Shown here one piece after another: positions 32,240 through 42,064 of a stretch of 64,000 nucleotides of DNA. The DNA is from Spraguea lophii (lineage: Eukaryota; Microsporidia; Spragueidae). Position numbers and translations under genes: made by a program. Positions within the stretch are counted from its first letter, which is position 1, and the number at the start of each line of letters is the position of its first letter. The notes under the pieces were generated by a model. It was not told where the DNA came from, ran no database searches, and saw only the letters and a program-made list of their open reading frames with translations. The stretch is from positions 1 through 64,000 of the forward strand of contig LDOQ01000320.1 in assembly GCA_001887945.1 (NCBI GenBank), in the 5' to 3' direction.

Positions 32240-33883
32240 ATGTTCTACATTATATCAATACTTTCTAAAATTGTAGTGGTAGATGATATAGGAATAAAAG
32301 ATAAAGAGAAATTAAAAAAGTTTATATACGATAATAAATTATTGGGTGGTGATGTAGAAATAAAAGATAATATAAAATATAATATAAATACAGGTACTAG
32401 AGATGGTAATAGGAATTATAATAGAGATATAAGTGATAATAGAGATGGTAGAAATTACAATAGGAATACAAGAGATGATAATAGAAATATAGGTAATAAT
32501 AAGAATGATAAAAGAGATAATAATAGAAATTATAATAGAAGTATGGGTGATAGAGATTATAACAGAAATGACATAGGTGATAATCCATATAACAGTAATA
32601 GAAATATAAATGATAATAGGAATAATAGAAATAGAGATGGTAATAGAAATGATAGGAATAGCAATACATCATATTATAATGGAAATAAAAAGAAGTATAG
32701 ACATAGAACTAAAATAAATAGATCGCATGATTCAGAAACAGAATCTAATGATTTAGATACAGATAGTAGTCCTTACAATGAATATAAACATAAAAGAAAG
32801 AAATATAAACATAAAAATAATTCAAATAACAGAGAATATGATAGAAGAGATGATAAACAAGATAAAAATGAAAAAAGAAAAGATAATGATTTCAATAACA
32901 GAGAACATGATAGAAATGAAAGAAGAAAGAATGATAAACAAGATCGAAATAACTTTAATAATAATAGTAAAGAATATGATAGAAGAAACGATGATAGAAA
33001 TGGTTTTAATGATGATGACGATGAGAGAGATAATAATAATTCCAATAACAAAAAATATGAAAGAAATAATTTTAACAATAAAATAAATAATAACAACACA
33101 CCAAATAACAACAACAATATATCAAAAAATAATAACAATACATCAAATAAGATTAATAACACACCAAATAATATTAACAAGAGTAGAGTAGAAATAGATA
33201 TACCACAAACATACCACAGCCCCACATACTCTCCCCACAAAGACCCTTTCGCACCCTCACCACTCCAAAACACATACTTCCCTACCAACGACCCCAATCT
33301 TATACAATCTTTAGAACAACAATCCCTCACCACTGCACATCTCGCACATAACAATTATCTCGAATATAAAATATCCACGATAGACACCAGACTTCAACAA
33401 CTACGTGATGAACAAAGAAACAACATATCGAATATCTCTTCATTTGAAAACAATATAGAATCACTACAAAATAACATAGATAAAATAAACAATAGAATAT
33501 CACATTTTAACAACCACAAAGAAAATATACAACAAGCAAATACCACATACAACGATACTAAAGATAAATTATTATCCACATTACGATTAACCAACAATGA
33601 ATTAATAGCATATAAAAAATCTGTCGATGAATACGAACATAAAATAAAAGAATTGAACAAACAGATAAAACTAATGAATGAAAGTTTAAAACAAAATGAT
33701 ACAGATAGAAAAGAAACAGAAAGAAATATAAATGAGAGCATAACAGAAAAGGCATTGTTAGAAAAAAATATAAATAAATATAAAATTGAAATGAATGAGT
33801 TGATCGTAATGCAAAGTAAAATGGAAAATGATATAATGAAGGAAGAGGAAAATAGAAAGGAATTAATCAATAATAAAAAATAA
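32240..33883 (+). CDS. Asn/Arg-rich protein with C-terminal coiled coil
   Basis: 547 residues. The N-terminal about 45 residues are ordinary. Residues about 50-325 are low-complexity Asn/Arg/Asp/Lys (NRNYNRD-type repeats, NNN runs). There is a short Pro-rich linker with DPFAPSP (residue 335 onward), and from about 360 to the end a long heptad-type coiled coil (QQLRDEQRNN, IESLQNNIDKINNRIS). The DPF tripeptide followed by a coiled coil recalls endocytic scaffolds (Eps15/Pan1 class, where DPF binds AP2), but no EH domain is visible. I do not assign a function. The long open frames on the opposite strand mirror the biased codons and are not genes. Confidence 0.6.
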   Translation: MFYIISILSKIVVVDDIGIKDKEKLKKFIYDNKLLGGDVEIKDNIKYNINTGTRDGNRNYNRDISDNRDGRNYNRNTRDDNRNIGNNKNDKRDNNRNYNRSMGDRDYNRNDIGDNPYNSNRNINDNRNNRNRDGNRNDRNSNTSYYNGNKKKYRHRTKINRSHDSETESNDLDTDSSPYNEYKHKRKKYKHKNNSNNREYDRRDDKQDKNEKRKDNDFNNREHDRNERRKNDKQDRNNFNNNSKEYDRRNDDRNGFNDDDDERDNNNSNNKKYERNNFNNKINNNNTPNNNNNISKNNNNTSNKINNTPNNINKSRVEIDIPQTYHSPTYSPHKDPFAPSPLQNTYFPTNDPNLIQSLEQQSLTTAHLAHNNYLEYKISTIDTRLQQLRDEQRNNISNISSFENNIESLQNNIDKINNRISHFNNHKENIQQANTTYNDTKDKLLSTLRLTNNELIAYKKSVDEYEHKIKELNKQIKLMNESLKQNDTDRKETERNINESITEKALLEKNINKYKIEMNELIVMQSKMENDIMKEEENRKELINNKK

Positions 33884-34125
33884 ATAAAATGTTAATATTT
33901 TTAATATAAGTGATATAGATGTTATATGAGTGATATATGTGTTATCTGTGATATGAGCATTAATATTATTGTTGGTTGTAAGTGATAGGTATTATTACTG
34001 CTATCAATCTTATCACTGATAGTATCACCGTTAATATTCTCATTGTTATAATATCATTAAATCACACAATCATCTAATCATTTAACTATTACCATCAAAT
34101 CATTATCAATCACTCAATTTAATTA

Positions 34126-37100
34126 TTACTCATATTGTTCTATCTCTTCTACATATTTATATACTTTATTGATTTCTTCTATTATATTTTTATACATTCT
34201 ATGTTCTATATTTTGTAATAAAGTTATTAAATTATTATTATTTTTCATATACTCTTCAAATTTTATATTATACTTAGATATCTTCTTTGTTCTAAAAGAT
34301 TTAGATGTATTACTACTAATAATACTAGTAGCAGTGCTTTCATCATCCATTATACCATCATTGTAATGATAATTATAATAAGATATAATCTTTTTACATA
34401 TCTTTTTTATTTCTTCATATCTTACAGTAACAGTATCTTCTAATGCAGTAATAAATGTTTTACATATCTCAGATATATTATCAATATTAGTGTTAGTATT
34501 GTTGTTATAAGTGTTAGTATTGGTATTATAAGTGTTAGTATCATTATCACATATAACTTTATTATCATTATTATCATTGTTATTACTATCACATATATCA
34601 TTACTATTACTTATAATCTTATTATTTTTATAATACTTATATACTTCTTCTCGTATATCTTCATATTCTATTATTATTTCATAATAAGATTTATTAAGAA
34701 TTAAATATTTTATAGATTCTATATTATTATTTCTTTCTTTCTCTACGATAGATAATTCATAATATTTTTTATGAGATAATAATCTATCTACTAATTTATT
34801 TATATATTTATTTGTAATATCATTGTTAGTATTATTAGTAATAGATAGATTATTAATACTATTACTAAGTATATTAGTATCATTCTTATTATCATTATTA
34901 TTTTTATATTTAATATATTGTAATACTTCTATATCCATTAATTCTATACCTGTATCTATTATCTTATCTATATCATTTATTCTTTTATATATTTCATATG
35001 CAGTAGAAATAGAAGTATTCTTAGCATAGAAATAATTATAATAATAATTATTTATACTCTTAGTAGTGATAATATCATTATTATTGTTAATGGTTAGGTT
35101 ATTATTAATAATATTCTTAGTAGTATCATTATTATTATTACCATCTATAAATCTATTATCAGTAATATTATTATCATTGTTAGTATAATTATAAGTATAA
35201 TACATAGAATCATTATCTACTATTCTAAAATTAATATCTTTATAACTATAATTATAATATAATTTATATGTATTATTATATTTATCCATCTCTTTCTTTA
35301 TTATATTTCTATGACAATATCTACAAATAATATCATAATTAATACTATATTCATATATATTATATTTCTTTATATAATTCTCTATATTATTAATAATATT
35401 AGTATTATTAGTATGATTGTTATTAGTAATATTGTTATTAGGGTTAGTATGGGTTAGTGTATCATTAATATTGTTATTATTAGCATTATTAATATTATTA
35501 ATATGATTGTTAGTTTGTGTAATACATTTATTACAATTACTATCTAATCTATTTATATTCTTATTACCATTATCATTACCATCATTATCACAATCATCAT
35601 CATTATTATCGTCTATGAAATCTAAAGCATTATTATAATATTTCAAAAAATGAAATATTTTAAAATATTTATTATTTTCATTTATATCCACTAGATTATC
35701 TTTACCTAATATTTTTAATACATAGAATATAACATTTATATTAAATGTTAATAATATTTCTTTTATAATAATATCATCAGATACCATCTTTCTAAAAATA
35801 AAAATAGATGAAGATAAGAATTCATAATCTATATCTGTATTATTATTATTGTTAGTATAAGTGTTATTGTTGTTGGGGTTAGGGTAGGTTAGTGTATTAG
35901 TAATATTATTATCTACACTATCATTTATACTATCATCTATACTACTATCATTATTATCATTGATAATATTATTATATTGTTTATATTTTATAATATAATC
36001 TATAGCTAAATGATATTGTTTTATTTCTATTAATACTCTTACTACATTCTCTTTAGATAATTTTCTAAAGAATATAGTATATAGATCATATATACTACCA
36101 TTTATATTTATTATATTATTCTTTGTATTATTAATATTGTTAGTATTATTGTTAGTAATATTTTTAGTATTATGATTACTAGTAGTATTATTGCTATTGC
36201 TATTGTTACTATTTATATTATTATTGATATTATGATTATTATTTATATTCTTATATAATATATTTAATCTACCATTATCATTATTACTACTACTATCATT
36301 ATTTAATATATTATAAAATTGTACAAAACATTCTTTTAGTATTCTATCATCTCCTATTTCTATCTTTATACCTATAAATAATAATATCTCCCAATAATTA
36401 CAATTACTATAACATATTTTTAATAATCTATCACTATTAGTAGTAGTAATATTATTATTATTAGTAATATTTGTATTGTTAGTAGTATTATTAGCGACAT
36501 TCTTATTATTTACGTTCTTATTCGTATTATCATTATCTATATTACCTATACTATTACCATCATACTTATTACTATTATTATTGTTAATAATATACTTAAT
36601 AAGAAGATATGAAGGTCTAAATACTTCATAATATCCATTAACATAATAAATAACATTTATACCTGATATAGATATTAATATTATATCAGTATCTTTTTTA
36701 GAATAAAAGTTACTAAGATTTAATATTATTTTACTATTATCAATTATATTTATATTATTATTAGTTATGTTGTTATTATTGTTAGTGGTAATAGTATTAT
36801 TGTTATTATTTATAATCTTATTATTCTCTTTATTACTTTTATCATTCCTATCACTTCTATTACTATTATTATCTTTATTGTTATAGTAATTATAAAATAT
36901 ATCTATATCTGTATTGTTATCTATATTATTATCTACTACTCTTAATATCTTATCTTTCTCTATGTATAATATATTATCATTAACATATATATTATCACAT
37001 ATACCTATTCTATTAAAATTCTTATATAGAATATTACCATTAAGAATATATATATCTTCTATATTATTATTATTAGTAGTATGATTGATAGCAGTATGAT

Positions 37101-39342
37101 TGGTAGTGGTAGTAATATTGTTATTAGTATCGTTACTATCGTACCTGTTATTATCATCATTATTATTATAAATAGAATATATCTTTATACTCTGTCTAAT
37201 ATCTATATTTATATCTATTGTATTATTACTATCATATTCTATTATTCTACCATAATTATCTATGTAATATAATATATTATTATAATAAAATAAATATATA
37301 TATTCTATATTCTTTATATATAATATATTATTATTTATATTATTATTGTTTATATGGTTGTTATTAGTATTATCACACTTACTATCTATCATACCTATAT
37401 CATTATTATCACACTTATTATCTATCATACCTATATCATTATTATCACACTTATTATCTATCATACCTATATCATTATTATCACACTTATTATCTTTAAT
37501 AATTATAAGATTATCTCCTAATGAATCTATCTTTATAACATTATCATCTATAAATATATATTCTTTAGTATTATAATCTATAGAATATAATTTATTATCA
37601 TTTAATAATACACCTATTCTATTATTATATATTTTATAATCTATTATATTTTTATTAAATGCTATCTTACAATCATAATATGGTAATGGTATTATTCTAT
37701 TAGTATGATTATGATTAGTATGATTAATATTAATATCAGTATTGTTATTATCATATCTATCATGCTTATTATCATATCTATTATTGTTATTATTTATATT
37801 ATTGATGTATAATTTATTATAATTTTTTATAATAATAATATCATTACAATATTCTTTACATAAAATATATTCATATATTTTATTATTATCTAATACATAT
37901 AATATAATATTATTAAGGTTAGTATAGGTTAGGTTATCAATATAACCATTATCATGTGTAGTATAACCATTATCATGTGTAGTACAATTATTATCATATG
38001 TAGTATAGAATATAATAGTACCTATAATCTTATTAGAATATATATTATAATATTTATTATTCTTATAATAAAATATATCTATTACAGTATAATTAATATT
38101 ATTATATTCTATATTTTTATATAATAATATTATATCTCCTATTCTATTCACTATAGTAGTATGGTTGTTAATAGTATTAATATGATTGTTAGTAGTAGTA
38201 TTAATATTATCATTCTTATTACTATCTATAACACTATCATTCTTATCATTATTACCATCACTCTTATTATTATATTTAATATTTATATTCTTACCATATT
38301 TATATCCATTTACTTCATAATGTATTATTGTATTATCATTTATAGTATATAATAGATTTCTATAGCTATCATATCCTATTGTTGTATTATCTATAATAGA
38401 ATATATATTATATTTACTATCTAATACTATTGTATTATTATCTGTTATTATTATTATATTATATTCTGTTATCATTATATTCTTAATATTCTTAATATGT
38501 TTGGTAGTGGTATTGTTAGTATTGTTAGTGGTATTCTTAGTAGTTATATTATTACTGTTAGTACTATTCTCATCCATAAACTTATTACCATTAATATTAT
38601 CTTTACTATTATCTTTATCTATACACTTATTATTTAAATCATCTATAGATATAGTCTTTATAATATTTATATATTCATCATAAATATAAATATTATTCTT
38701 TGTTAAGAATATTATAGTCTTCTCATCTTTAGATGAATATATATTTATTAAATCATCTATATTACCTAATGGTTCCATATTATATTTATTATATAAATAT
38801 ATTTTATATTCTATTTTATTATTTATATTAGTCTTATTGTTAGTATGATTGTTAATAATAGTAGTTATATTGTTATTATTGTTGTTAGTAATATTAGTAT
38901 GATTAGTATTATTATCATCACTTTTACTATTATAACCATCATCTTTATCACTCTTATTATTATTATCATCTATAGAAGATATAATAAAATAATTATTTAA
39001 TGCATGAAAATGTTTTATATTTTTTATATTACATTTCAATGTATCATTGTTATAAAGATTATAAATTATATTATTTTTTAAGATATAATTCTTACTATAC
39101 AATATATTTATATTCATATGATTTATAATGGTATGATTGGTAGTATTTATATGATTAATAGTATTGTTAGTATTTATATGATTAATAGTATTGTTAATAT
39201 TCCTATCACTTACATCATCTTTATTATCATTTATATTATTTACAACTTTATTATCATTATTATCTTTATTATCTTTATTATCATTTATATTACTTATATG
39301 ATTATTATATTTTTTATTCTTAAATAATTTTACGTATATCAT
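34126..39342 (-). CDS. Very large beta-propeller/alpha-solenoid protein with Asn-rich insertions (Nup155/170 or Vps class)
   Basis: 1738 residues, the largest gene in the window. The first two thirds alternate short beta-rich segments (for example TIIFLTKNNIYIYDEY and NTIVLDSKYNIYSII) with Asn/Thr/Asp-rich runs, as in a beta propeller swollen by low-complexity loops. Near the middle, IILISISGINVIYYVNGYYE then FRPSYLLIKYI resembles the end of a propeller. The C-terminal third is helical (VVRVLIEIKQYHLAIDYIIK, DRLLSHKKYYELSIVEKE), as in alpha-solenoids. This order fits Nup155/Nup170 nucleoporins or Vps/COPI-type coats. I lean slightly to Nup155/170, without a decisive motif. CCC lies seven bases before the start. 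A 36-bp tandem repeat is embedded. Confidence 0.55.
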   Translation of the reverse strand: MIYVKLFKNKKYNNHISNINDNKDNKDNNDNKVVNNINDNKDDVSDRNINNTINHINTNNTINHINTTNHTIINHMNINILYSKNYILKNNIIYNLYNNDTLKCNIKNIKHFHALNNYFIISSIDDNNNKSDKDDGYNSKSDDNNTNHTNITNNNNNNITTIINNHTNNKTNINNKIEYKIYLYNKYNMEPLGNIDDLINIYSSKDEKTIIFLTKNNIYIYDEYINIIKTISIDDLNNKCIDKDNSKDNINGNKFMDENSTNSNNITTKNTTNNTNNTTTKHIKNIKNIMITEYNIIIITDNNTIVLDSKYNIYSIIDNTTIGYDSYRNLLYTINDNTIIHYEVNGYKYGKNINIKYNNKSDGNNDKNDSVIDSNKNDNINTTTNNHINTINNHTTIVNRIGDIILLYKNIEYNNINYTVIDIFYYKNNKYYNIYSNKIIGTIIFYTTYDNNCTTHDNGYTTHDNGYIDNLTYTNLNNIILYVLDNNKIYEYILCKEYCNDIIIIKNYNKLYINNINNNNNRYDNKHDRYDNNNTDININHTNHNHTNRIIPLPYYDCKIAFNKNIIDYKIYNNRIGVLLNDNKLYSIDYNTKEYIFIDDNVIKIDSLGDNLIIIKDNKCDNNDIGMIDNKCDNNDIGMIDNKCDNNDIGMIDSKCDNTNNNHINNNNINNNILYIKNIEYIYLFYYNNILYYIDNYGRIIEYDSNNTIDINIDIRQSIKIYSIYNNNDDNNRYDSNDTNNNITTTTNHTAINHTTNNNNIEDIYILNGNILYKNFNRIGICDNIYVNDNILYIEKDKILRVVDNNIDNNTDIDIFYNYYNNKDNNSNRSDRNDKSNKENNKIINNNNNTITTNNNNNITNNNINIIDNSKIILNLSNFYSKKDTDIILISISGINVIYYVNGYYEVFRPSYLLIKYIINNNNSNKYDGNSIGNIDNDNTNKNVNNKNVANNTTNNTNITNNNNITTTNSDRLLKICYSNCNYWEILLFIGIKIEIGDDRILKECFVQFYNILNNDSSSNNDNGRLNILYKNINNNHNINNNINSNNSNSNNTTSNHNTKNITNNNTNNINNTKNNIININGSIYDLYTIFFRKLSKENVVRVLIEIKQYHLAIDYIIKYKQYNNIINDNNDSSIDDSINDSVDNNITNTLTYPNPNNNNTYTNNNNNTDIDYEFLSSSIFIFRKMVSDDIIIKEILLTFNINVIFYVLKILGKDNLVDINENNKYFKIFHFLKYYNNALDFIDDNNDDDCDNDGNDNGNKNINRLDSNCNKCITQTNNHINNINNANNNNINDTLTHTNPNNNITNNNHTNNTNIINNIENYIKKYNIYEYSINYDIICRYCHRNIIKKEMDKYNNTYKLYYNYSYKDINFRIVDNDSMYYTYNYTNNDNNITDNRFIDGNNNNDTTKNIINNNLTINNNNDIITTKSINNYYYNYFYAKNTSISTAYEIYKRINDIDKIIDTGIELMDIEVLQYIKYKNNNDNKNDTNILSNSINNLSITNNTNNDITNKYINKLVDRLLSHKKYYELSIVEKERNNNIESIKYLILNKSYYEIIIEYEDIREEVYKYYKNNKIISNSNDICDSNNNDNNDNKVICDNDTNTYNTNTNTYNNNTNTNIDNISEICKTFITALEDTVTVRYEEIKKICKKIISYYNYHYNDGIMDDESTATSIISSNTSKSFRTKKISKYNIKFEEYMKNNNNLITLLQNIEHRMYKNIIEEINKVYKYVEEIEQYE
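37374..37496 (-). repeat. 36-bp in-frame tandem repeat
   Basis: Three full copies and a partial one, encoding DNKCDNNDIGMI repeated in frame within the 1738-residue protein. The units are nearly identical in DNA, so expansion is recent. Confidence 0.85.
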
Positions 39343-39348
39343 TTTTTA

Positions 39349-39351
39349 GGG
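39349..39351 (-). promoter_or_regulatory. CCC start-site motif (minus strand)
   Basis: The minus strand reads TCACCCTAAAAAATG into the large propeller/solenoid gene. The same C-rich triplet is used at other starts in the window. Confidence 0.5.
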
Positions 39352-39567
39352 TGATAATAAAAATTATTATTTTATATTTTTATATTTTTATATTCTATGA
39401 TAAGAGATAGAAGCATTATATAAAGGATTTAGAGTATATAACACATATAACTATTATATCATTTATAAACTACTAATATACTACCACATATAACCACACT
39501 AGCATCTACACTAACCATCATATCACATCTATAACCACACTATCATATATATCATATATAATAATCA

Positions 39568-39571
39568 CCCC
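39568..39571 (+). promoter_or_regulatory. CCCC start-site motif
   Basis: TCACCCCAATG places the C run two bases before the start codon of the next gene. It faces the divergent minus-strand gene across a gap of about 230 bases. Confidence 0.55.
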
Positions 39572-39572
39572 A

Positions 39573-40370
39573 ATGTTATATACATTAGATCCTTTAGATA
39601 ATGCTTTTATCTCTTCTCTATGTTTTTTAGATTTAAAATATTCTTTATTAAATTGTTCTATTTCTAAAATAATTATACATCCTAATACATATATATCTTT
39701 ATATGAAATATCTAGAAGATATTATTTATTAAATAATATAACAAAAATAAGAATAAATAAATTAGTATTTAAATTATATGATTATGAAGATAAATATATA
39801 ACAGTAATAGAAAATATTGTAAGAAATAGTAATATATATTCTATTATTATTTATAATGATATAAGTGATATGAGTGTGAATAGTTGTGAGAATGGTATAG
39901 GTGATTTGAGTGGTATGTGTGATGATACGTGTGATAATGGTAAAGATGATAGTATATGTGATAATAGTATGACTAATAAAGATATAGATGATAATGGTAT
40001 AAGTATTATGAGTAATAGAAATAAGATAAATGATATAAATGATATAAATGATATGAACGATAGTAATATTATAACTCATACTAACATTATCACTAATAAC
40101 AATACTATTTCTACACAATTAGAAGATTGTTATAAATTCTATTCTAAACAAAATAATAATATATTATTTTATATTAAATTATTTGTTTCTACTTTATTAA
40201 ATGATGATAATATAAAAATATTTATTAGATATATAATTACTAAGAAGAATAAGAATATGTTTTTATTATTAGATAATATTATAGAAATATATGATATAGA
40301 AGAATATTTAATAAATAATAGTAATGATATTGTTATAGAATATTTTAAATATAGAGATAATATTAATTAA
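39573..40370 (+). CDS. Hypothetical protein with Asp/Asn-rich middle
   Basis: 265 residues, start supported by CACCCCA directly upstream. Residues 1-95 and 185-265 look globular and mostly helical (ISRRYYLLNNITKIRINKLV near the start, IKIFIRYIITKKNKNMFLLL near the end). Between them is an acidic Asp/Asn/Ser low-complexity stretch (about 100-185, DINDINDMNDSN). It shares the insertion style of the divergent large gene upstream. I do not recognise the family, and there is no signal peptide. Confidence 0.65.
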   Translation: MLYTLDPLDNAFISSLCFLDLKYSLLNCSISKIIIHPNTYISLYEISRRYYLLNNITKIRINKLVFKLYDYEDKYITVIENIVRNSNIYSIIIYNDISDMSVNSCENGIGDLSGMCDDTCDNGKDDSICDNSMTNKDIDDNGISIMSNRNKINDINDINDMNDSNIITHTNIITNNNTISTQLEDCYKFYSKQNNNILFYIKLFVSTLLNDDNIKIFIRYIITKKNKNMFLLLDNIIEIYDIEEYLINNSNDIVIEYFKYRDNIN

Positions 40371-40551
40371 ATATAGAGTTGGTATATATGAATATGTAGA
40401 GTTGGTATATGTAGGTAGTTATATAAAGTTTATATTTAGAATTGTATGATTATAATGAGTATATTTAGAATTATAAATAAAATATTATATATAACGATAA
40501 TTTATATATTATATGTAGGTTATAGTGTTATCTTAATACAGAATAATATTA

Positions 40552-40568
40552 CTAACCTAACCTAACCC
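40552..40568 (+). repeat. Short interstitial telomere-like repeat
   Basis: CTAACCTAACCTAACCC, three CCTAA-type units in an intergenic gap. Similar short runs occur at 23386 and, on the other strand, as GGTTAG inside the large Asn-rich gene, where they encode Thr/Leu/Pro residues. Confidence 0.5.
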
Positions 40569-40679
40569 ATAACAATTGTATATCAATATAATTATAATTA
40601 TAACTATTATATATTCTAAAATAACTATAATAATTATATAATATAGATTAAAATAATATTACACCCTTTTATATTTTAT

Positions 40680-40955
40680 ATGTCATCTATATTTAATCTT
40701 GCTAATAAACTTAAATCTAATAATAAAATAGATAAAATAAAAGATAGACTTATAAATAATAAATATAATAAGATTATAGAAATAAAGAATATAAAACATA
40801 TTCATGAATATCTTTATAATGTTAATGGATATTTTATATCTTTAATATTTAAAAAAGATATGATTTTTATAGAAGGAGAAAATATAGAGGTTAATGGATA
40901 TTATAATAATATTTATTATGTTTATGATAGTGATAATGATATAGATAGTGGTTAG
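40680..40955 (+). CDS. Small hypothetical protein, possibly OB-fold
   Basis: 91 residues. ACACCC lies 14 bases upstream of the start. After a Lys/Asn-rich N terminus, the segment HEYLYNVNGYFISLIFKK then DMIFIEGENIEVNGYY has the alternating beta pattern and the late I-x-V-x-G turn of small OB-fold proteins (Rpa3/Ten1 size range). No specific motif supports that, so function stays open. The C terminus is acidic (DSDNDIDSG). The length and regular start context argue for a real gene. Confidence 0.5.
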   Translation: MSSIFNLANKLKSNNKIDKIKDRLINNKYNKIIEIKNIKHIHEYLYNVNGYFISLIFKKDMIFIEGENIEVNGYYNNIYYVYDSDNDIDSG

Positions 40956-41314
40956 TAATATGGATGTATAGATAGATGGTAGTTGATATGCTGAGATGAA
41001 GATAGTAGATAGTAGTGTGGGTATGGAGATAGCAGTGTAAATATAGAATAATGAGAATAAATGGTTATGAATAATATAAATGCAATAGAATGATAAATAT
41101 TATAGAAATAAATATAAAACTGAATAATATAAATATAATAGAAATAAGTACCATAAAAATAAACATTATTATTACTATTATTATTACTATCAATTATATT
41201 TTTTATCTCTTACAATGTATTACAATATGCTTACACTTTATAAACATTGTATAAACATTGTATAATATGTTACATGTTTCTCTTACTTATAAATATATTT
41301 TATTATTTTACAAT

Positions 41315-41686
41315 ATGCTATCACCACTATGTTGTAAAATATGCACAATGTTATTATGTAGAAAATATATTACTATATTACTATCTTATGAAAGACACTG
41401 TTTTTTCTTTGTTAGTAAATTAAGCTCTAATAAATTTAATATTAAAAGAAATATGAAAATATATGATGGTAATATAATATATGAGAGTATAATTGATATG
41501 TGTGTAATAAGAGAAGGATATTTTAAAATAGGGTGTAAATGTCAGTTGCATCATTTACATTGTTGGAAGTGTGGAAGTTTATTAGGGTTTGTAAATAGTA
41601 GGATATGTGATAAGTGTAATAGTAAGTATGGTAGAATGAGTAAATATATTATATATCCAGAAAGTGTATCATTGGTAAAACGATAA
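41315..41686 (+). CDS. FAM72-like zinc protein
   Basis: 123 residues from the methionine at 41315. An in-frame ATG at 41258 adds 19 residues that do not fit the family. The N terminus MLSPLCCKICTMLLCRKYIT resembles FAM72 (SILCCKFCKQVLSSRGM). Later GCKCQLHHLHCWKCGSLLGF then FVNSRICDKC matches the family's CKCKLKDIACLKCGNIVGY followed by a C-x2-C. Cysteines at 7/10, 74/76, 83/86 and 98/101 probably hold zinc. The usual NNGHFWMF end of animal FAM72 is replaced by SKYGRMSKYIIYPES. Human FAM72A binds the uracil-DNA glycosylase UNG2; the role here is unknown. No C-rich start motif is seen. Confidence 0.6.
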   Translation: MLSPLCCKICTMLLCRKYITILLSYERHCFFFVSKLSSNKFNIKRNMKIYDGNIIYESIIDMCVIREGYFKIGCKCQLHHLHCWKCGSLLGFVNSRICDKCNSKYGRMSKYIIYPESVSLVKR

Positions 41687-42064
41687 ATGATTTATGATAT
41701 ATGGTGTGATTTATATGTTGTATATAGGATATATGATATGTTGTATAAATAAATAGTATAAATATGTGTTATAAATAAATAGTATATATGTGTTATACGA
41801 CATTTATATAATTATACCGTATATACGTTACCTATCTTCATTATATTATCACCATCATTTATTTATGATAAGCAATGAATGAGTGAAACTTATATATTAA
41901 ATATTTAAATATAATAATCTTTATTTAATTTTTATTGTATAATCTTTTTATGGTATGGAGATATACGATAAAAAGATTATATTCTTTTAATATCTTCTAA
42001 AATTAAAATTAAATATCTCTATCATTTTCTTTAATAAAAATACAATCTAATATTTTATTATTCT

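Noticed and set aside
32397..33870. Long minus-strand frames rich in Tyr/Leu/Ser opposite the Asn/Arg-rich gene
   Set aside because: They mirror the biased codons of the plus-strand gene and have no domain or start motif.
34169..39327. Plus-strand hydrophobic frames opposite the large Asn-rich gene
   Set aside because: Ile/Leu/Val-rich shadows of AAT/ATT repeats on the coding strand.
41258..41314. Earlier in-frame start for the FAM72-like gene
   Set aside because: The 19 extra residues do not resemble the family, whose N terminus matches from the second methionine. No start motif lies before either.
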